This document shows positions 1 to 7,726 of a stretch of DNA of 64,000 nt, piece after piece. The position numbers and the translations under genes are program-made. The DNA is from Minwuia sp048007105. Lineage in GTDB: Bacteria > Pseudomonadota > Alphaproteobacteria > Minwuiales > Minwuiaceae. The notes beneath the pieces are model-generated. The model did not search any database. It saw nothing but the letters and a program-made list of their open reading frames with translations, and was not told the origin of the DNA. The stretch lies in assembly GCF_048007105.1 (NCBI RefSeq), contig NZ_CP180352.1, positions 1,674,001 to 1,738,000 of the forward strand, written 5' to 3'. Position 1 is the first letter of the stretch. The number at the start of each line of letters is the position of its first letter.

Positions 1-92
1 AGCACACGCTGCAGCTGCTGATGGGCGACGCCAACCACGTCCCCTTCGACCCGCCGGTGGCCTCGAAGGTGGTGACGATCACGGTGAAGTAG
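1..92 (+). CDS. DUF4399-type protein, C-terminal end only
   Basis: The window opens inside a gene whose last 29 codons run to a TAG at 90-92. The readable tail holds HTLQLLMGDANHVPFDPPV and then an alternating Ser/Lys/Val/Thr beta-strand ending. This resembles the C-terminus of DUF4399 domain proteins, small periplasmic proteins whose typical tail has a GDxNHxPHDPPV-like motif. Only the tail is visible, so signal peptide, length and operon context are unknown. The assignment rests on one short motif. Confidence 0.6.
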   Translation, partial: HTLQLLMGDANHVPFDPPVASKVVTITVK

Positions 93-115
93 GGGCGCCG
101 GACCATACTCTGCCG

Positions 116-219
116 TCCGCGGGCCCGACCTGCGGACCTCAGGGCGCCACCGTCTCGGACCTTCCGGCCATGCGCAGCCGGGCGGAACCCTCAGGCCCCC
201 GGATCCGGGGTCCGGGGGC
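116..219. repeat. Two-hairpin intergenic element, copy 1
   Basis: The left hairpin at 116-136 has 8-nt arms around a 5-nt loop, with one mismatch. The right hairpin at 195-219 has perfect 9-nt arms (GCCCCCGGA / TCCGGGGGC) around 7 nt. The hairpin starts are 79 bp apart, as in copy 3. Confidence 0.75.
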
Positions 220-259
220 GGCAAGGTTTTGTGCGGCATTGATTGCGTTCTCGGTCGTC

Positions 260-363
260 ACCCCGGCTCCCCGATCCAGTCGGGGACAGGCTTCGAGCCG
301 GGGTCCGGAGCGGCTTCGCCGCCTGTCTGATGGTTTGGCCGGATGCCGGGTCAAGCCCGGCAT
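260..363. repeat. Two-hairpin intergenic element, copy 2
   Basis: The left part, 260-304, is a 10-nt inverted repeat (ACCCCGGCTC / GAGCCGGGGT) enclosing a second small hairpin (CCCCGA-TCCAG-TCGGGG). The right part, 343-363, is a perfect 8-5-8 hairpin, ATGCCGGG-TCAAG-CCCGGCAT. The starts are 83 bp apart. Confidence 0.75.
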
Positions 364-410
364 GACGTGGTAGGGGCGGCGGAGCTCAGCGCAACGGCCA
401 CCACCTGCCG

Positions 411-512
411 TCCGCGGGCCTGACCCGCGGACCTCAGGGCGCCACCGTCTCGGACCTTCCGGCCATGCATGGTCTGGCCGGTCCCTCAGGCCCCCGGATC
501 GGATCCGGGGGC
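411..512. repeat. Two-hairpin intergenic element, copy 3
   Basis: The left hairpin at 411-431 is perfect 8-5-8 (TCCGCGGG-CCTGA-CCCGCGGA). The right hairpin at 490-512 is 9-5-9 (GCCCCCGGA-TCGGA-TCCGGGGGC). Spacing is 79 bp. It is a near-copy of element 1 over 63 bp, which suggests recent duplication. Confidence 0.75.
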
Positions 513-525
513 GTCAGGAGCAGCC

Positions 526-873
526 CTAACCCAGCCGCTCCGAAAGCCGCTGCAGCGCCGCGGTGGCGCGGTCGAGGTCGGCGCGGATGGCGTCCAGTTC
601 GGCCTGCACCTCGATGCGGCCGGGGCCGAGTTCCATCGACGCCGCGCCCGGGTCGTCGCCCTCGCCGGTCAGCAGCCAGGCCGGGGTAACGCCCAGAATG
701 CCGCCCAGCACGACCAGGCGGTTGGCGCGGGGGACGCGCTCCCCGTCTTCCCAGGCGTCGACGGTGTCGGGCGTGACACCCATGCGCTGTGACAGCTGGG
801 CGCGTGTCAGGCCTGCCGCCTCCCGCGCCTCGGTGATGCGGCGCGGCAGGTTCTCGGTCATCTCGTCGGTCAC
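526..873 (-). CDS. XRE-family helix-turn-helix regulator
   Basis: A 115-residue protein. Residues about 10-65 form a Cro/C1-type HTH: LTRAQLSQRMGVTPDTVDAW is the recognition region, followed by EDGERVPRANRLVVL. The C-terminal 45 residues are acidic and helical (ELDAIRADLDRATAALQRL), suited to coiled-coil dimerisation. Such proteins are small DNA-binding repressors. The target is unknown. It lies just downstream of gcdH on the same strand (gap about 40 bp), so it could be cotranscribed with the ridA-gcdH pair, but a link to acyl-CoA metabolism is only inferred from position. Confidence 0.85.
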   Translation of the reverse strand: MTDEMTENLPRRITEAREAAGLTRAQLSQRMGVTPDTVDAWEDGERVPRANRLVVLGGILGVTPAWLLTGEGDDPGAASMELGPGRIEVQAELDAIRADLDRATAALQRLSERLG

Positions 874-914
874 GAAGACCTCCTGTGGGTCGGTGTTTCG
901 GTCTCGGCGGCGTC

Positions 915-2117
915 CTAGAAGAACGCCTGGATGCCGGTCTGGGCGCGGCCCAGGATCAGGCCGTGCACGTCGTGCGTACCCTCGTAGGTGTTGACCGTCT
1001 CCAGGTTAATCGCGTGGCGCAGCACGTGATATTCCTCGTGGATGCCGTTGCCGCCATGCATGTCGCGGGCGATGCGGGCGATCTCCAGCGCCTTGCCGCA
1101 GCTGTTGCGCTTGATGATGGAGATGGTTTCCGGCGGGCAGCGGCCCTCGTCCTTCATTCGGCCGGCGGCCAGGCAGGACTGCAGCCCGATGGCGATCTCC
1201 GTCTGCATGTTGGCCAGCTTCAACTGCACCAGCTGGTTCGCGGCCAGCGGGCGGTTGAACTGCTTGCGGTCCAGCACATACTGCCGCGCCTGGTGCCAGC
1301 AGAACTCGGCCGCGCCCAGCGCGCCCCAGGCGATGCCGTAGCGGGCGTTGTTGAGGCAGCTGAACGGGCCCTTCAGGCCGACGACGTTCGGCAGCAGGTG
1401 ATCTTCCGAGACCTCGACATTGTCCATGACGATCTCGCCGGTGATCGAGGCGCGCAGCGACAGCTTGCCCTCGATCTTCGGCGCCGAGAGGCCCTTCATG
1501 CCCTTCTCGAGGACGAAGCCGCGGATCTTGTCGTCGTCGGTCTTGGCCCAGACCACGAAGACGTCGGCGAAGGGCGCGTTGGAGATCCACATCTTGGAGC
1601 CGTTCAGCACGTAGCCGCCGTCGACCGACTTCGCGCGGGTCTTCATGCCGCCCGGATCGGAGCCGTGATCGGGCTCGGTCAGGCCGAAGCAGCCGACCCA
1701 TTCGCCGGTGGCCAGCTTGGGCAGGTACTTCTCCCGCTGCGCCTCGGTGCCGAAGGCGTGGATCGGATGCATCACCAGCGAGGACTGCACGCTCATCATC
1801 GAGCGGTAGCCCGAATCGACGGCCTCGACCTCGCGGGCGATCAGCCCGTAGGTGGTGTAGTTGGTGCCGGCGCAGCCATAGCCGTCGATGGTGGAGCCCA
1901 GCAGGCCCAGCTCGCCCATCTCGTTGAAGATGTTGCGGTCGGTCTTCTCCTCGCGGAAGGCCTCGATCACCCGCGGCAGCAGCTTCTCACGGGCGTAGGA
2001 CCGGGCCATGTCGCGGACCATGCGTTCGTCCTCGGTCAGCTGACCGTCCAGGTCGAAGGGGTCCTCCCAGTTGAAGCTGGCCTGGGCCTTGGTGGAACCG
2101 GCGGTATCCGCGTTCAT
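915..2117 (-). CDS. gcdH: Glutaryl-CoA dehydrogenase (acyl-CoA dehydrogenase family)
   Basis: A 400-residue FAD flavoenzyme predicted to convert glutaryl-CoA to crotonyl-CoA in lysine, tryptophan and glutarate breakdown. The acyl-CoA dehydrogenase signature CFGLTEPDHGSD is at about 143-154, and the C-terminal NTYEGTHDVH places the catalytic base at Glu379, the usual position in this subfamily. Length is normal. The ATG overlaps the stop of the upstream ridA-like gene (ATGA), and GGAGG sits about 7 nt before the start inside that gene, so the two are translationally coupled. The glutaryl-CoA assignment within the wider family comes from the YEGTHDVH context and is likely but not certain. Confidence 0.88.
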   Translation of the reverse strand: MNADTAGSTKAQASFNWEDPFDLDGQLTEDERMVRDMARSYAREKLLPRVIEAFREEKTDRNIFNEMGELGLLGSTIDGYGCAGTNYTTYGLIAREVEAVDSGYRSMMSVQSSLVMHPIHAFGTEAQREKYLPKLATGEWVGCFGLTEPDHGSDPGGMKTRAKSVDGGYVLNGSKMWISNAPFADVFVVWAKTDDDKIRGFVLEKGMKGLSAPKIEGKLSLRASITGEIVMDNVEVSEDHLLPNVVGLKGPFSCLNNARYGIAWGALGAAEFCWHQARQYVLDRKQFNRPLAANQLVQLKLANMQTEIAIGLQSCLAAGRMKDEGRCPPETISIIKRNSCGKALEIARIARDMHGGNGIHEEYHVLRHAINLETVNTYEGTHDVHGLILGRAQTGIQAFF

Positions 2118-2524
2118 GACTGGTCCTCCTCGTCGGGAATGACGGCCGTCGTTTCGATCTCGATCATCGCGGCGTCTTCCATCAGCGCCGTCACCTCCAC
2201 CACCGCCATGGCGGGGAAGGAACGGCCGAAGACGTCGCGATAGGCCTCGCCGACGGCTCTTGCGTTGTCCAGATAGGCGCGCTTGTCGGTGACGTACCAG
2301 GTCTGGCGCGCCATGTGCGCCGGCGCCGCGCCGGCCTCGTCGAGCACCGCCTTCGTGTTCGCGAAGGCCTGCCGCGCCTGGCCGACGAAATCCGTCGCCT
2401 TGAAGACGCCGTCAGGCGTCCAGCCGATCTGTCCGGCCACGAAGACCATCGTCCCCCGCGCGGCCACACCATTGGCGTAGCCCTTGGGCCGGGGCCAGCC
2501 CGGCGGTTGCAGCACCTTGTTCAT
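2114..2524 (-). CDS. RidA/YjgF/UK114-family protein
   Basis: About 136 residues from the ATG at 2524 (MNKVLQPPGWPRPKGYANGV). A longer in-frame extension upstream lacks family character, so this start was chosen. Family features are FVAGQIGWTPDG, then QARQAFANTKAVLDEAGA and the C-terminal PAMAVVEVTALMEDAAMIEIE. RidA proteins deaminate reactive enamines and imines; this branch, with a Trp/Asp-rich N-terminus, may have another substrate. Residues close to the usual active-site Arg cannot be assigned by eye. It is the first gene of an operon with gcdH (4-bp overlap). Confidence 0.85.
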   Translation of the reverse strand: MNKVLQPPGWPRPKGYANGVAARGTMVFVAGQIGWTPDGVFKATDFVGQARQAFANTKAVLDEAGAAPAHMARQTWYVTDKRAYLDNARAVGEAYRDVFGRSFPAMAVVEVTALMEDAAMIEIETTAVIPDEEDQS

Positions 2525-2579
2525 AGGAGGATTTGTAGCGCCAAGCGCATGGGGCGGCAATCGGGGAGGGGTTGAACGA

Positions 2580-3479
2580 TCAGCCCTTGAAGCAGTTCGT
2601 GCGGTGCCACTCCAGGAAGCGTGGATGCGGACGGTCAGGCACGCGCGGCGGATGCCAAGCGCGACCATCCTTGTTTATCAGGCCTTTGATACTGTCGACG
2701 TCGTTTACCTGTCGTGAAATCAGGATCTCGAAATCGTCCGCAAGGCTGATCAGCCCGCGGTCGAACATCCAATGGACGGTACCTGAGAGTCCGAGACCGT
2801 TCTGGATTGAATCAGGGCCGCCGTCTGCGACCGGTTTGATGTGTGCTGCATTGACCTCAGCTCTTCCGCCGCCATTGATCAGCTTGAGGCCGGTGAACGC
2901 ACACCTCTCGTCATAAACTTGCAGTACGCGCCTTCTGAACACGCGGTCCCTGACAAGTCGGTTGGTCCTGCTTTCGACGCGTGCGCGCTCAGCTTCGAAT
3001 TCGAACGGCGCCTGCTGCTCTTCCAGGTGCGATGGCTGGTAGTCTGTATCCAGTCTCGGGAGCGTTGGCTTTGCCTCGTCCAGGCCGGCATCAAGAATGC
3101 GATTGAAGTCGGAGGGCGAGATCGGCCGGACGGCGGCCTGAGCTCGACCGGATATTCGGCCCTCGTTGTTGAGAAGGCCGCGCTCAATGGGCCCATCATC
3201 TTCGTTGAAGGGAACAGGTTGAGCAAAATCGAGATAGCTGCCGGGTTCGATCAAGGCGAGGTACATGTCTCGCGCGCCGGGATCTGGAATGATTTCCTTG
3301 ACCCGGGCGATTGCGAAATAGCCTCGGGTCGCCCGAACTTTCGAAGGTTCCAGATAGATGATCCAGTCGCCCTCAGCAGTTTGCGCCCGTCCCAGATACT
3401 GTTTGGGGAACTGGTACTGAACCTCCGGACGATCCTCGTAGATCGAGTCCGAGCGGTGCATGAAGACGCAGAATCCCAT
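2580..3479 (-). CDS. HNH endonuclease, predicted restriction-type (COG3440-like)
   Basis: About 299 residues from ATG 3479 (MGFCVFMHRSDSIYED); a TTG two codons earlier is the alternative start. The N-terminal part has YQFPKQYLGR and GDWIIYLEP, as in the small N-terminal domain of COG3440-type predicted restriction endonucleases. The C-terminal HNH fold runs from YDERCAFTG (about 189) through AAHIKPVADGG to NGLGLSGTVHWMFDRG. The HNH residues are present, so activity is plausible. No partner methylase lies nearby. Base composition is visibly less G+C-rich than its neighbours and no Shine-Dalgarno is clear, consistent with acquisition by transfer. Biological role (defence or repair) is not known. 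Confidence 0.8.
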   Translation of the reverse strand: MGFCVFMHRSDSIYEDRPEVQYQFPKQYLGRAQTAEGDWIIYLEPSKVRATRGYFAIARVKEIIPDPGARDMYLALIEPGSYLDFAQPVPFNEDDGPIERGLLNNEGRISGRAQAAVRPISPSDFNRILDAGLDEAKPTLPRLDTDYQPSHLEEQQAPFEFEAERARVESRTNRLVRDRVFRRRVLQVYDERCAFTGLKLINGGGRAEVNAAHIKPVADGGPDSIQNGLGLSGTVHWMFDRGLISLADDFEILISRQVNDVDSIKGLINKDGRAWHPPRVPDRPHPRFLEWHRTNCFKG

Positions 3480-3537
3480 CGGCAAACGCTAGCGTGCCAA
3501 TGGGTATCTGCAAGCCAATAGCTTCCGAACGGAAAGT

Positions 3538-4125
3538 CTACCGCCCGTCCATCCATTTCCGCAGGTCGTTCGCGAACAGGCGCCTTGCGTCGGGTGCCAG
3601 TTTCGACAGCCAGTTGCGGAAGCCGCGGCGGATGTCGTCGGCGTCGATCTCGGCGTGGTGGGCGTGGACCAGCAGGTCGGCGTAGTCGTCGCGGTCGGTG
3701 ACGCCCCATTCATTGTCCTTCGGGTCGAAGGACGCCAGCAGGGCCTTCACCGCCGGCCGGGCCATCACGGCTTCGTAGAGGAGTTCCTGCTCGAGATCGT
3801 AGCCGCCCCATTCGCGCCACCAGGCCGAGCTTTTCGGGCGCTCCAGCAGATAGGCGTAGACCACTTCGGCCTCGATCGGCCTGGCGCGGGCGCGGGCGGC
3901 CAGTTCCAGCGCGGCGTTGGATCCGGTCTCGTCGAGACGGATGACGCCCAGCTTGAACTGGGTGACGCCCTTCGCGGTCCAGATCGTCAGCGCGGTGGCG
4001 GGGATGCGGTCGCCGCCCGGGGGCGGGCCGCCGGAGCGCCGGCGCGGCCGGTTGCCGGCGGCCGGACCGGTGGACGGACCGTCGGGCTTGCGGCGGTTGG
4101 CGGGCGGTTTGCCGTTCCTGGTCAC
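3538..4125 (-). CDS. Conserved-looking protein of unknown function
   Basis: I do not recognise this family. GTG at 4125 was chosen because GGAGA lies about 7 nt upstream; this gives about 195 residues. The first 40 residues are basic and Pro/Gly/Arg-rich (PPANRRKPDGPSTGP, RPRRRSGG), likely disordered. The remainder is a compact helical domain with Trp-rich AWWREWGGYDLEQELLYEA, then WGVTDRDDYADLLVHAHHAE and FRNWLSKLAPDARRLF. No signal peptide or membrane segment is seen. It is transcribed towards the HNH gene. Soluble and possibly nucleic-acid-binding through the basic tail, but that is inference. Confidence 0.7.
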   Translation of the reverse strand: MTRNGKPPANRRKPDGPSTGPAAGNRPRRRSGGPPPGGDRIPATALTIWTAKGVTQFKLGVIRLDETGSNAALELAARARARPIEAEVVYAYLLERPKSSAWWREWGGYDLEQELLYEAVMARPAVKALLASFDPKDNEWGVTDRDDYADLLVHAHHAEIDADDIRRGFRNWLSKLAPDARRLFANDLRKWMDGR

Positions 4126-4204
4126 GATCTGTCTCCACAACGAAACGGGGCGGCCCCTACATAGAGGAGCCGCCCCGGTCCGCAAAGTGCGTGTGAGGCT
4201 GGCG

Positions 4205-5092
4205 TCAGGCCGCCGCAGCGGTGTTCTTGCGGCGCACCACGGCGTCGTAGTCGGCGATCAGCGTCTCGCAGATCGGGCCCGGCTGGAAGGTGTAGGGGCC
4301 GATCTCGCGCACCGGGGTCACCTCGGCGGCGGTGCCGGTGAGGAAGCATTCCTCGAAGTCCGCCATCTCCTCGGGCATGATCGGCCGCTCGACGATCTCC
4401 ATGCCGCGCTTCTTCGCCAGGTCGATCACCGTGCGGCGCGTGATGCCGTCCAGGAAGCAGTCCGGCGTCGGCGTGTGCAGCACGCCGTCCTTCGAGAAGA
4501 AGATGTTGGCGCCGGTCGCCTCGGCCACCCGGCCGCGCCAGTCCAGCATCAGAGCGTCCTGATAGCCGTCCTTCTCCGCCTTGTGCTTGGACAGCGTGCA
4601 GATCATGTAGAGGCCCGCTGCCTTGGAATCGGTCGGCGCGGTCATCGGATCGGGCCGGCGCCACTTGGAGATCTGCAGCTTGATGCCGCGCAGACGCTCT
4701 TCCGGGGCGAAATAGCTCGGCCACTCCCAGACCGCGATGGCCAGGTTGATGCGGTTGGCCTGCGCCGAAACGCCCATCATCTCGCTGCCGCGCCAGGCGA
4801 CGGGACGGACATAGCCGTCGGTGATGTTGTTGGCCTCGACCACCTGCCGGGTCGCCGCGTCGATCTCGGCAACCGAATAAGGGATTTCGAAATCAAGCAC
4901 CTGGGCCGAATGGACGAGCCGCTCGCTGTGCTCGGTCAGCTTGAAGACCTCGCCGCCATAAACCCGTTCACCCTCGAATACGCAACTGGCATAGTGCAGG
5001 CCGTGGGTCAGCACATGCACATCCGCCTCGCGCCAATGGACCATGTCGCCGTTGTACCAGATCAGACCTTCCAGGTCGGCAAAGTTGCTCAT
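4205..5092 (-). CDS. ilvE: Branched-chain amino acid aminotransferase (class IV)
   Basis: A 295-residue PLP enzyme that transfers the amino group between glutamate and the 2-oxo acids of leucine, isoleucine and valine. The PLP lysine is Lys157 in TDSKAAG. The class IV signature follows: GYQDALMLDWRGRVAEATGANIF, where Glu191 of EATGANIF contacts the cofactor. N-terminal HGLHYASCVFEGERVY is also typical. Length is normal. The gene is divergent from marR across a 72-bp gap that probably holds both promoters. The order ilvE/marR/response regulator/kinase recurs in alphaproteobacteria, as far as I recall. Confidence 0.92.
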   Translation of the reverse strand: MSNFADLEGLIWYNGDMVHWREADVHVLTHGLHYASCVFEGERVYGGEVFKLTEHSERLVHSAQVLDFEIPYSVAEIDAATRQVVEANNITDGYVRPVAWRGSEMMGVSAQANRINLAIAVWEWPSYFAPEERLRGIKLQISKWRRPDPMTAPTDSKAAGLYMICTLSKHKAEKDGYQDALMLDWRGRVAEATGANIFFSKDGVLHTPTPDCFLDGITRRTVIDLAKKRGMEIVERPIMPEEMADFEECFLTGTAAEVTPVREIGPYTFQPGPICETLIADYDAVVRRKNTAAAA

Positions 5093-5158
5093 TGTGGGCC
5101 TCGCTTGAACGATTGTGTCTCTAAGGACGTTCGCTTCGTAACATTGTAAGGAATATAC

Positions 5159-5173
5159 GTCAACATGGTTGAC
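5159..5173. promoter_or_regulatory. Perfect palindrome centred on the marR start codon
   Basis: GTCAAC-ATG-GTTGAC is a perfect 6-3-6 inverted repeat whose central triplet is the marR start codon. MarR dimers bind palindromes of this size, so this may be an autoregulatory operator that also covers the ilvE/marR intergenic region. It could also be chance. Confidence 0.4.
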
Positions 5174-5671
5174 TTAAATTTGTCGCGTGCGAGAGCCCCC
5201 GAAGCGGAGGCCTATTCCGAGGCGGAGATCCGCCGGGCTATCGAACTGCTGTTCTTCGCCTATCGCGACTTCACGTCCGGCCCGGACGCGGTTCTGGCGG
5301 AGCACGGCTACGGCCGCGCCCATCACCGCGTAATCCACTTCGTCGGCCGCCATCCCGGCATCACCGTGCAGCAGTTGCTCGACATCCTGCGCATCACCAA
5401 GCAGTCGCTGTCGCGGGTGTTGGGCGCGCTGATGCGCGACGGCTATATCCGCCAGCAGAAGGGCGAACGCGACCGCCGGTTGCGCCACCTGTTCCTGACC
5501 GAACAGGGCGAGGCGCTGGAGGCCGCCTGCTCGGCGCCGCAGCGCCAGCGGGTCCGCGAGGCGTTCGAGGAGGCGGGGCCGGATGCGGTGGCCAGCTATC
5601 AGGCCGTGCTGAAGGCGCTGGTCACGCCGGGCGACCGCCAGGACGTGCTGACGCTGCTGGACGACGACTGA
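5165..5671 (+). CDS. MarR-family transcriptional regulator (PetP-like)
   Basis: A 168-residue winged-helix regulator. The HTH is at about 65-95 (ITVQQLLDILRITKQSLSRVL), followed by the wing MRDGYIRQQKGERDRRLRHLFLT, the classic MarR DNA-contact wing. It is followed after 4 bp by a response regulator gene, the same pairing as petP-petR of Rhodobacter. That likeness rests on gene order and family only. The start codon lies in a perfect 15-bp palindrome that may serve in autoregulation. Confidence 0.88.
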   Translation: MVDLNLSRARAPEAEAYSEAEIRRAIELLFFAYRDFTSGPDAVLAEHGYGRAHHRVIHFVGRHPGITVQQLLDILRITKQSLSRVLGALMRDGYIRQQKGERDRRLRHLFLTEQGEALEAACSAPQRQRVREAFEEAGPDAVASYQAVLKALVTPGDRQDVLTLLDDD

Positions 5672-5675
5672 TTCC

Positions 5676-6371
5676 GTGGACGAGGCGGCGCACATCCTGG
5701 TCATCGACGATGACAGCCGCCTGCGCGATCTGCTGCGCCGCTATCTGCTGGACAACGGCTTCCGGGTCACCGAGGCCGGCACGACCGCCGAGGCGGAGGA
5801 GCGGCTGAGGGGGATCGTGTTCGACCTGATGATCCTCGACGTGATGCTGCCGGGCGAGGACGGCCGGGCCTTCGCCTCCCGCCTTCGTGGCGCCGGTCAG
5901 CCGGTGCCGATCCTGATGCTGACGGCGCTGGGCGATCCCGGCGACCGCATCGCGGGGCTGGAGGCCGGCGTCGACGACTATCTGGCCAAACCGTTCGAGC
6001 CGAAGGAACTGATCCTGAGAGTGCAGGCCATTCTGCGCCGCGGTCGGCGGGCGCCGGCAGGGCCGCGGCTGAAATTCGGCCGCTTCGTCTTCGACCGTAA
6101 CAGCCGCCGTCTGACCGAGGATGGCGCCCATGTCCGCCTGACAAGCGGCGAGGCAGCGCTGCTACAGGCGCTTTCCGGCCGCCCCGGCGAAACCTTCGGA
6201 CGGGAGGCGCTGGCCGGGAATATCGGCAATGACGGCGATCCGGCGGGCCGCGCCATCGACGTCCAGATCACGCGCCTGCGCCGCAAGCTGGAAGACGACC
6301 CACGCAACCCGGTGCACCTGATCACGATCCGCGGCGAGGGCTACGTGCTGCACGCGACGCCGTCGGACTGA
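5676..6371 (+). CDS. OmpR-family response regulator
   Basis: A 231-residue regulator starting at GTG 5676, 4 bp after marR. The receiver domain (about 7-120) has acidic pocket residues DDDSR and the phospho-acceptor Asp55 in LMILDVMLPGEDG, with Lys in DYLAKPF. The C-terminal winged helix (about 135-230) includes RLTSGEAALLQAL and QITRLRRKLEDDPRNPVHLITIRGEGY. The kinase gene begins 4 bp later, so the two form a cognate pair; that kinase is interrupted by a frameshift in this sequence. Confidence 0.93.
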   Translation: MDEAAHILVIDDDSRLRDLLRRYLLDNGFRVTEAGTTAEAEERLRGIVFDLMILDVMLPGEDGRAFASRLRGAGQPVPILMLTALGDPGDRIAGLEAGVDDYLAKPFEPKELILRVQAILRRGRRAPAGPRLKFGRFVFDRNSRRLTEDGAHVRLTSGEAALLQALSGRPGETFGREALAGNIGNDGDPAGRAIDVQITRLRRKLEDDPRNPVHLITIRGEGYVLHATPSD

Positions 6372-6375
6372 CGCC

Positions 6376-7726
6376 ATGCGCATCCCGCTGCCATTCGACA
6401 CCCTGCTCCGGCGCTACATGCCGAAGAAGCTTTTCCCGCGCGCGCTGCTGATCATCATCACGCCGATGGTCGTGCTGCAGGGCATGGTGGCCTGGATCTT
6501 CTACGAACGGCACTGGAGCTCGGTCTCGGCCCACATGGCCTTCGGCGTGGCCGGCGAGATCGCCGTGATCATCGACCAGATGCGGCTGGATCCGGATCCG
6601 CAGAAGCGGGAGTGGCTGTTCAACACCGCGCGCCGCCATCTCAGCCTCGACATCCAGTTCGATCCCGGCGCACATCTGGAGAACCCCATCACGCGGGCGA
6701 ATTTCGACGAACGGAAGTTCTCGCTGAAAGACCGCATGCTGGCGCGCAACCTGGCGAGCCGGCTCTGGCGGCCCTTCACCATCGACACCGAGAGCCAGCC
6801 GCGCCAGTTCGTCGTCGCCGTTGAGCTGCCCGAAGGCGTCATCCGCCTGACGACACGGGACGAGCGGCTCTACTCGCTGACCCTCAACGTCTTCATCTTC
6901 GGCATGATGGGCACCTCGGTCGTGGTGCTGTTCATCGCCATCCTTTTCCTGCGCAATCAGGTGCTGGCCGATCCGCTGGCTGGCGTCCGCCGCCGAACGC
7001 TTCGGAAAGGGGCAGGACGCGCCGGACTTCCGGCCGAGCGGCGCGGCCGAAGTGCGGCAGGCCGCGCGCAACCTGCTGGAGATGAAGCACCGGCTGACCC
7101 GCCAGATCGAACAGCGCGGCGAGATGCTGGCGGGCGTCAGCCACGACCTGCGTTCGCCGCTGACCCGCATGAAGCTGCAACTCGCCATGCTGGGCGAGAG
7201 CCCGGAGGTCGAGGCGCTGCGCGGGGATGTGTCCGACATGCAGCGCATGGTCGATGCCTATCTCGCCTTTGCACGCGGGCAGGAGACAGAACCCGCCGAG
7301 CCAATGGATTTCGGGCAATTGATGGAGGAAGTCGGCGCCGACATGGCCCGTCAGGGCGCGCCGGTCACGGTCGAGGCCGTGGGCGATCTGAGCATGATCG
7401 GACGGCCCAATGGTCTGAAGCGCTGCCTGACCAACCTGACCGAGAACAGCCGCCGTTTCGCGCAGCGGATCTCGCTCCGCGCCGAGCGCCGGGTCGGGCA
7501 GATCCTTGTCCAGATCGACGACGACGGTCCGGGCATCCCGGCCGACAAGCGCAAGGATGTCTTCCGGCCCTTCGCACGGCTGGACGATGCGCGGGGTCCG
7601 GACTCGGGCGGCGCCGGTCTCGGCCTGACCATCGCCCGCGACGTCATCCGCCAGCACGGCGGCGACATCCGCCTGCTCGACGCGCCGATCGGCGGCCTCA
7701 GGGTCGAAATGCGGATTCCGGTCTAG
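6376..7726 (+). pseudogene. EnvZ-type sensor histidine kinase, interrupted by a one-base insertion
   Basis: The reading frame begins with a membrane kinase (TM about 22-42 LLIIITPMVVLQGMVAWIF, periplasmic sensor of about 120 residues, second TM FIFGMMGTSVVVLFIAILF) and fails after LRNQV. Removing one T at 6965 restores V-R-P-I-R-W-L-A, the conserved start of a HAMP domain, and rejoins the rest: His256 in AGVSHDLRSPLTRMK, N-box LTNLTENSRRFA, DDGPGIP and GGAGLGLTIARD. As written, the gene encodes a sensor without a kinase; a GTG/ATG restart at 7052 could make a soluble kinase fragment. It may be a sequencing error, since both halves look otherwise intact. The stop TAG lies in the CTAG target of the adjacent IS element. 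Confidence 0.85.

Larger units (their letters stand above)
93..525. other. Gene-free region filled with palindromic repeats
   Basis: No credible gene lies between the partial gene and the XRE regulator. The stretch is built from three successive two-hairpin units (116-219, 260-363, 411-512). The outer two units share a direct repeat of 63 bp (111-173 and 406-468) with two differences. Short open frames here have no recognisable protein content. Confidence 0.8.
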
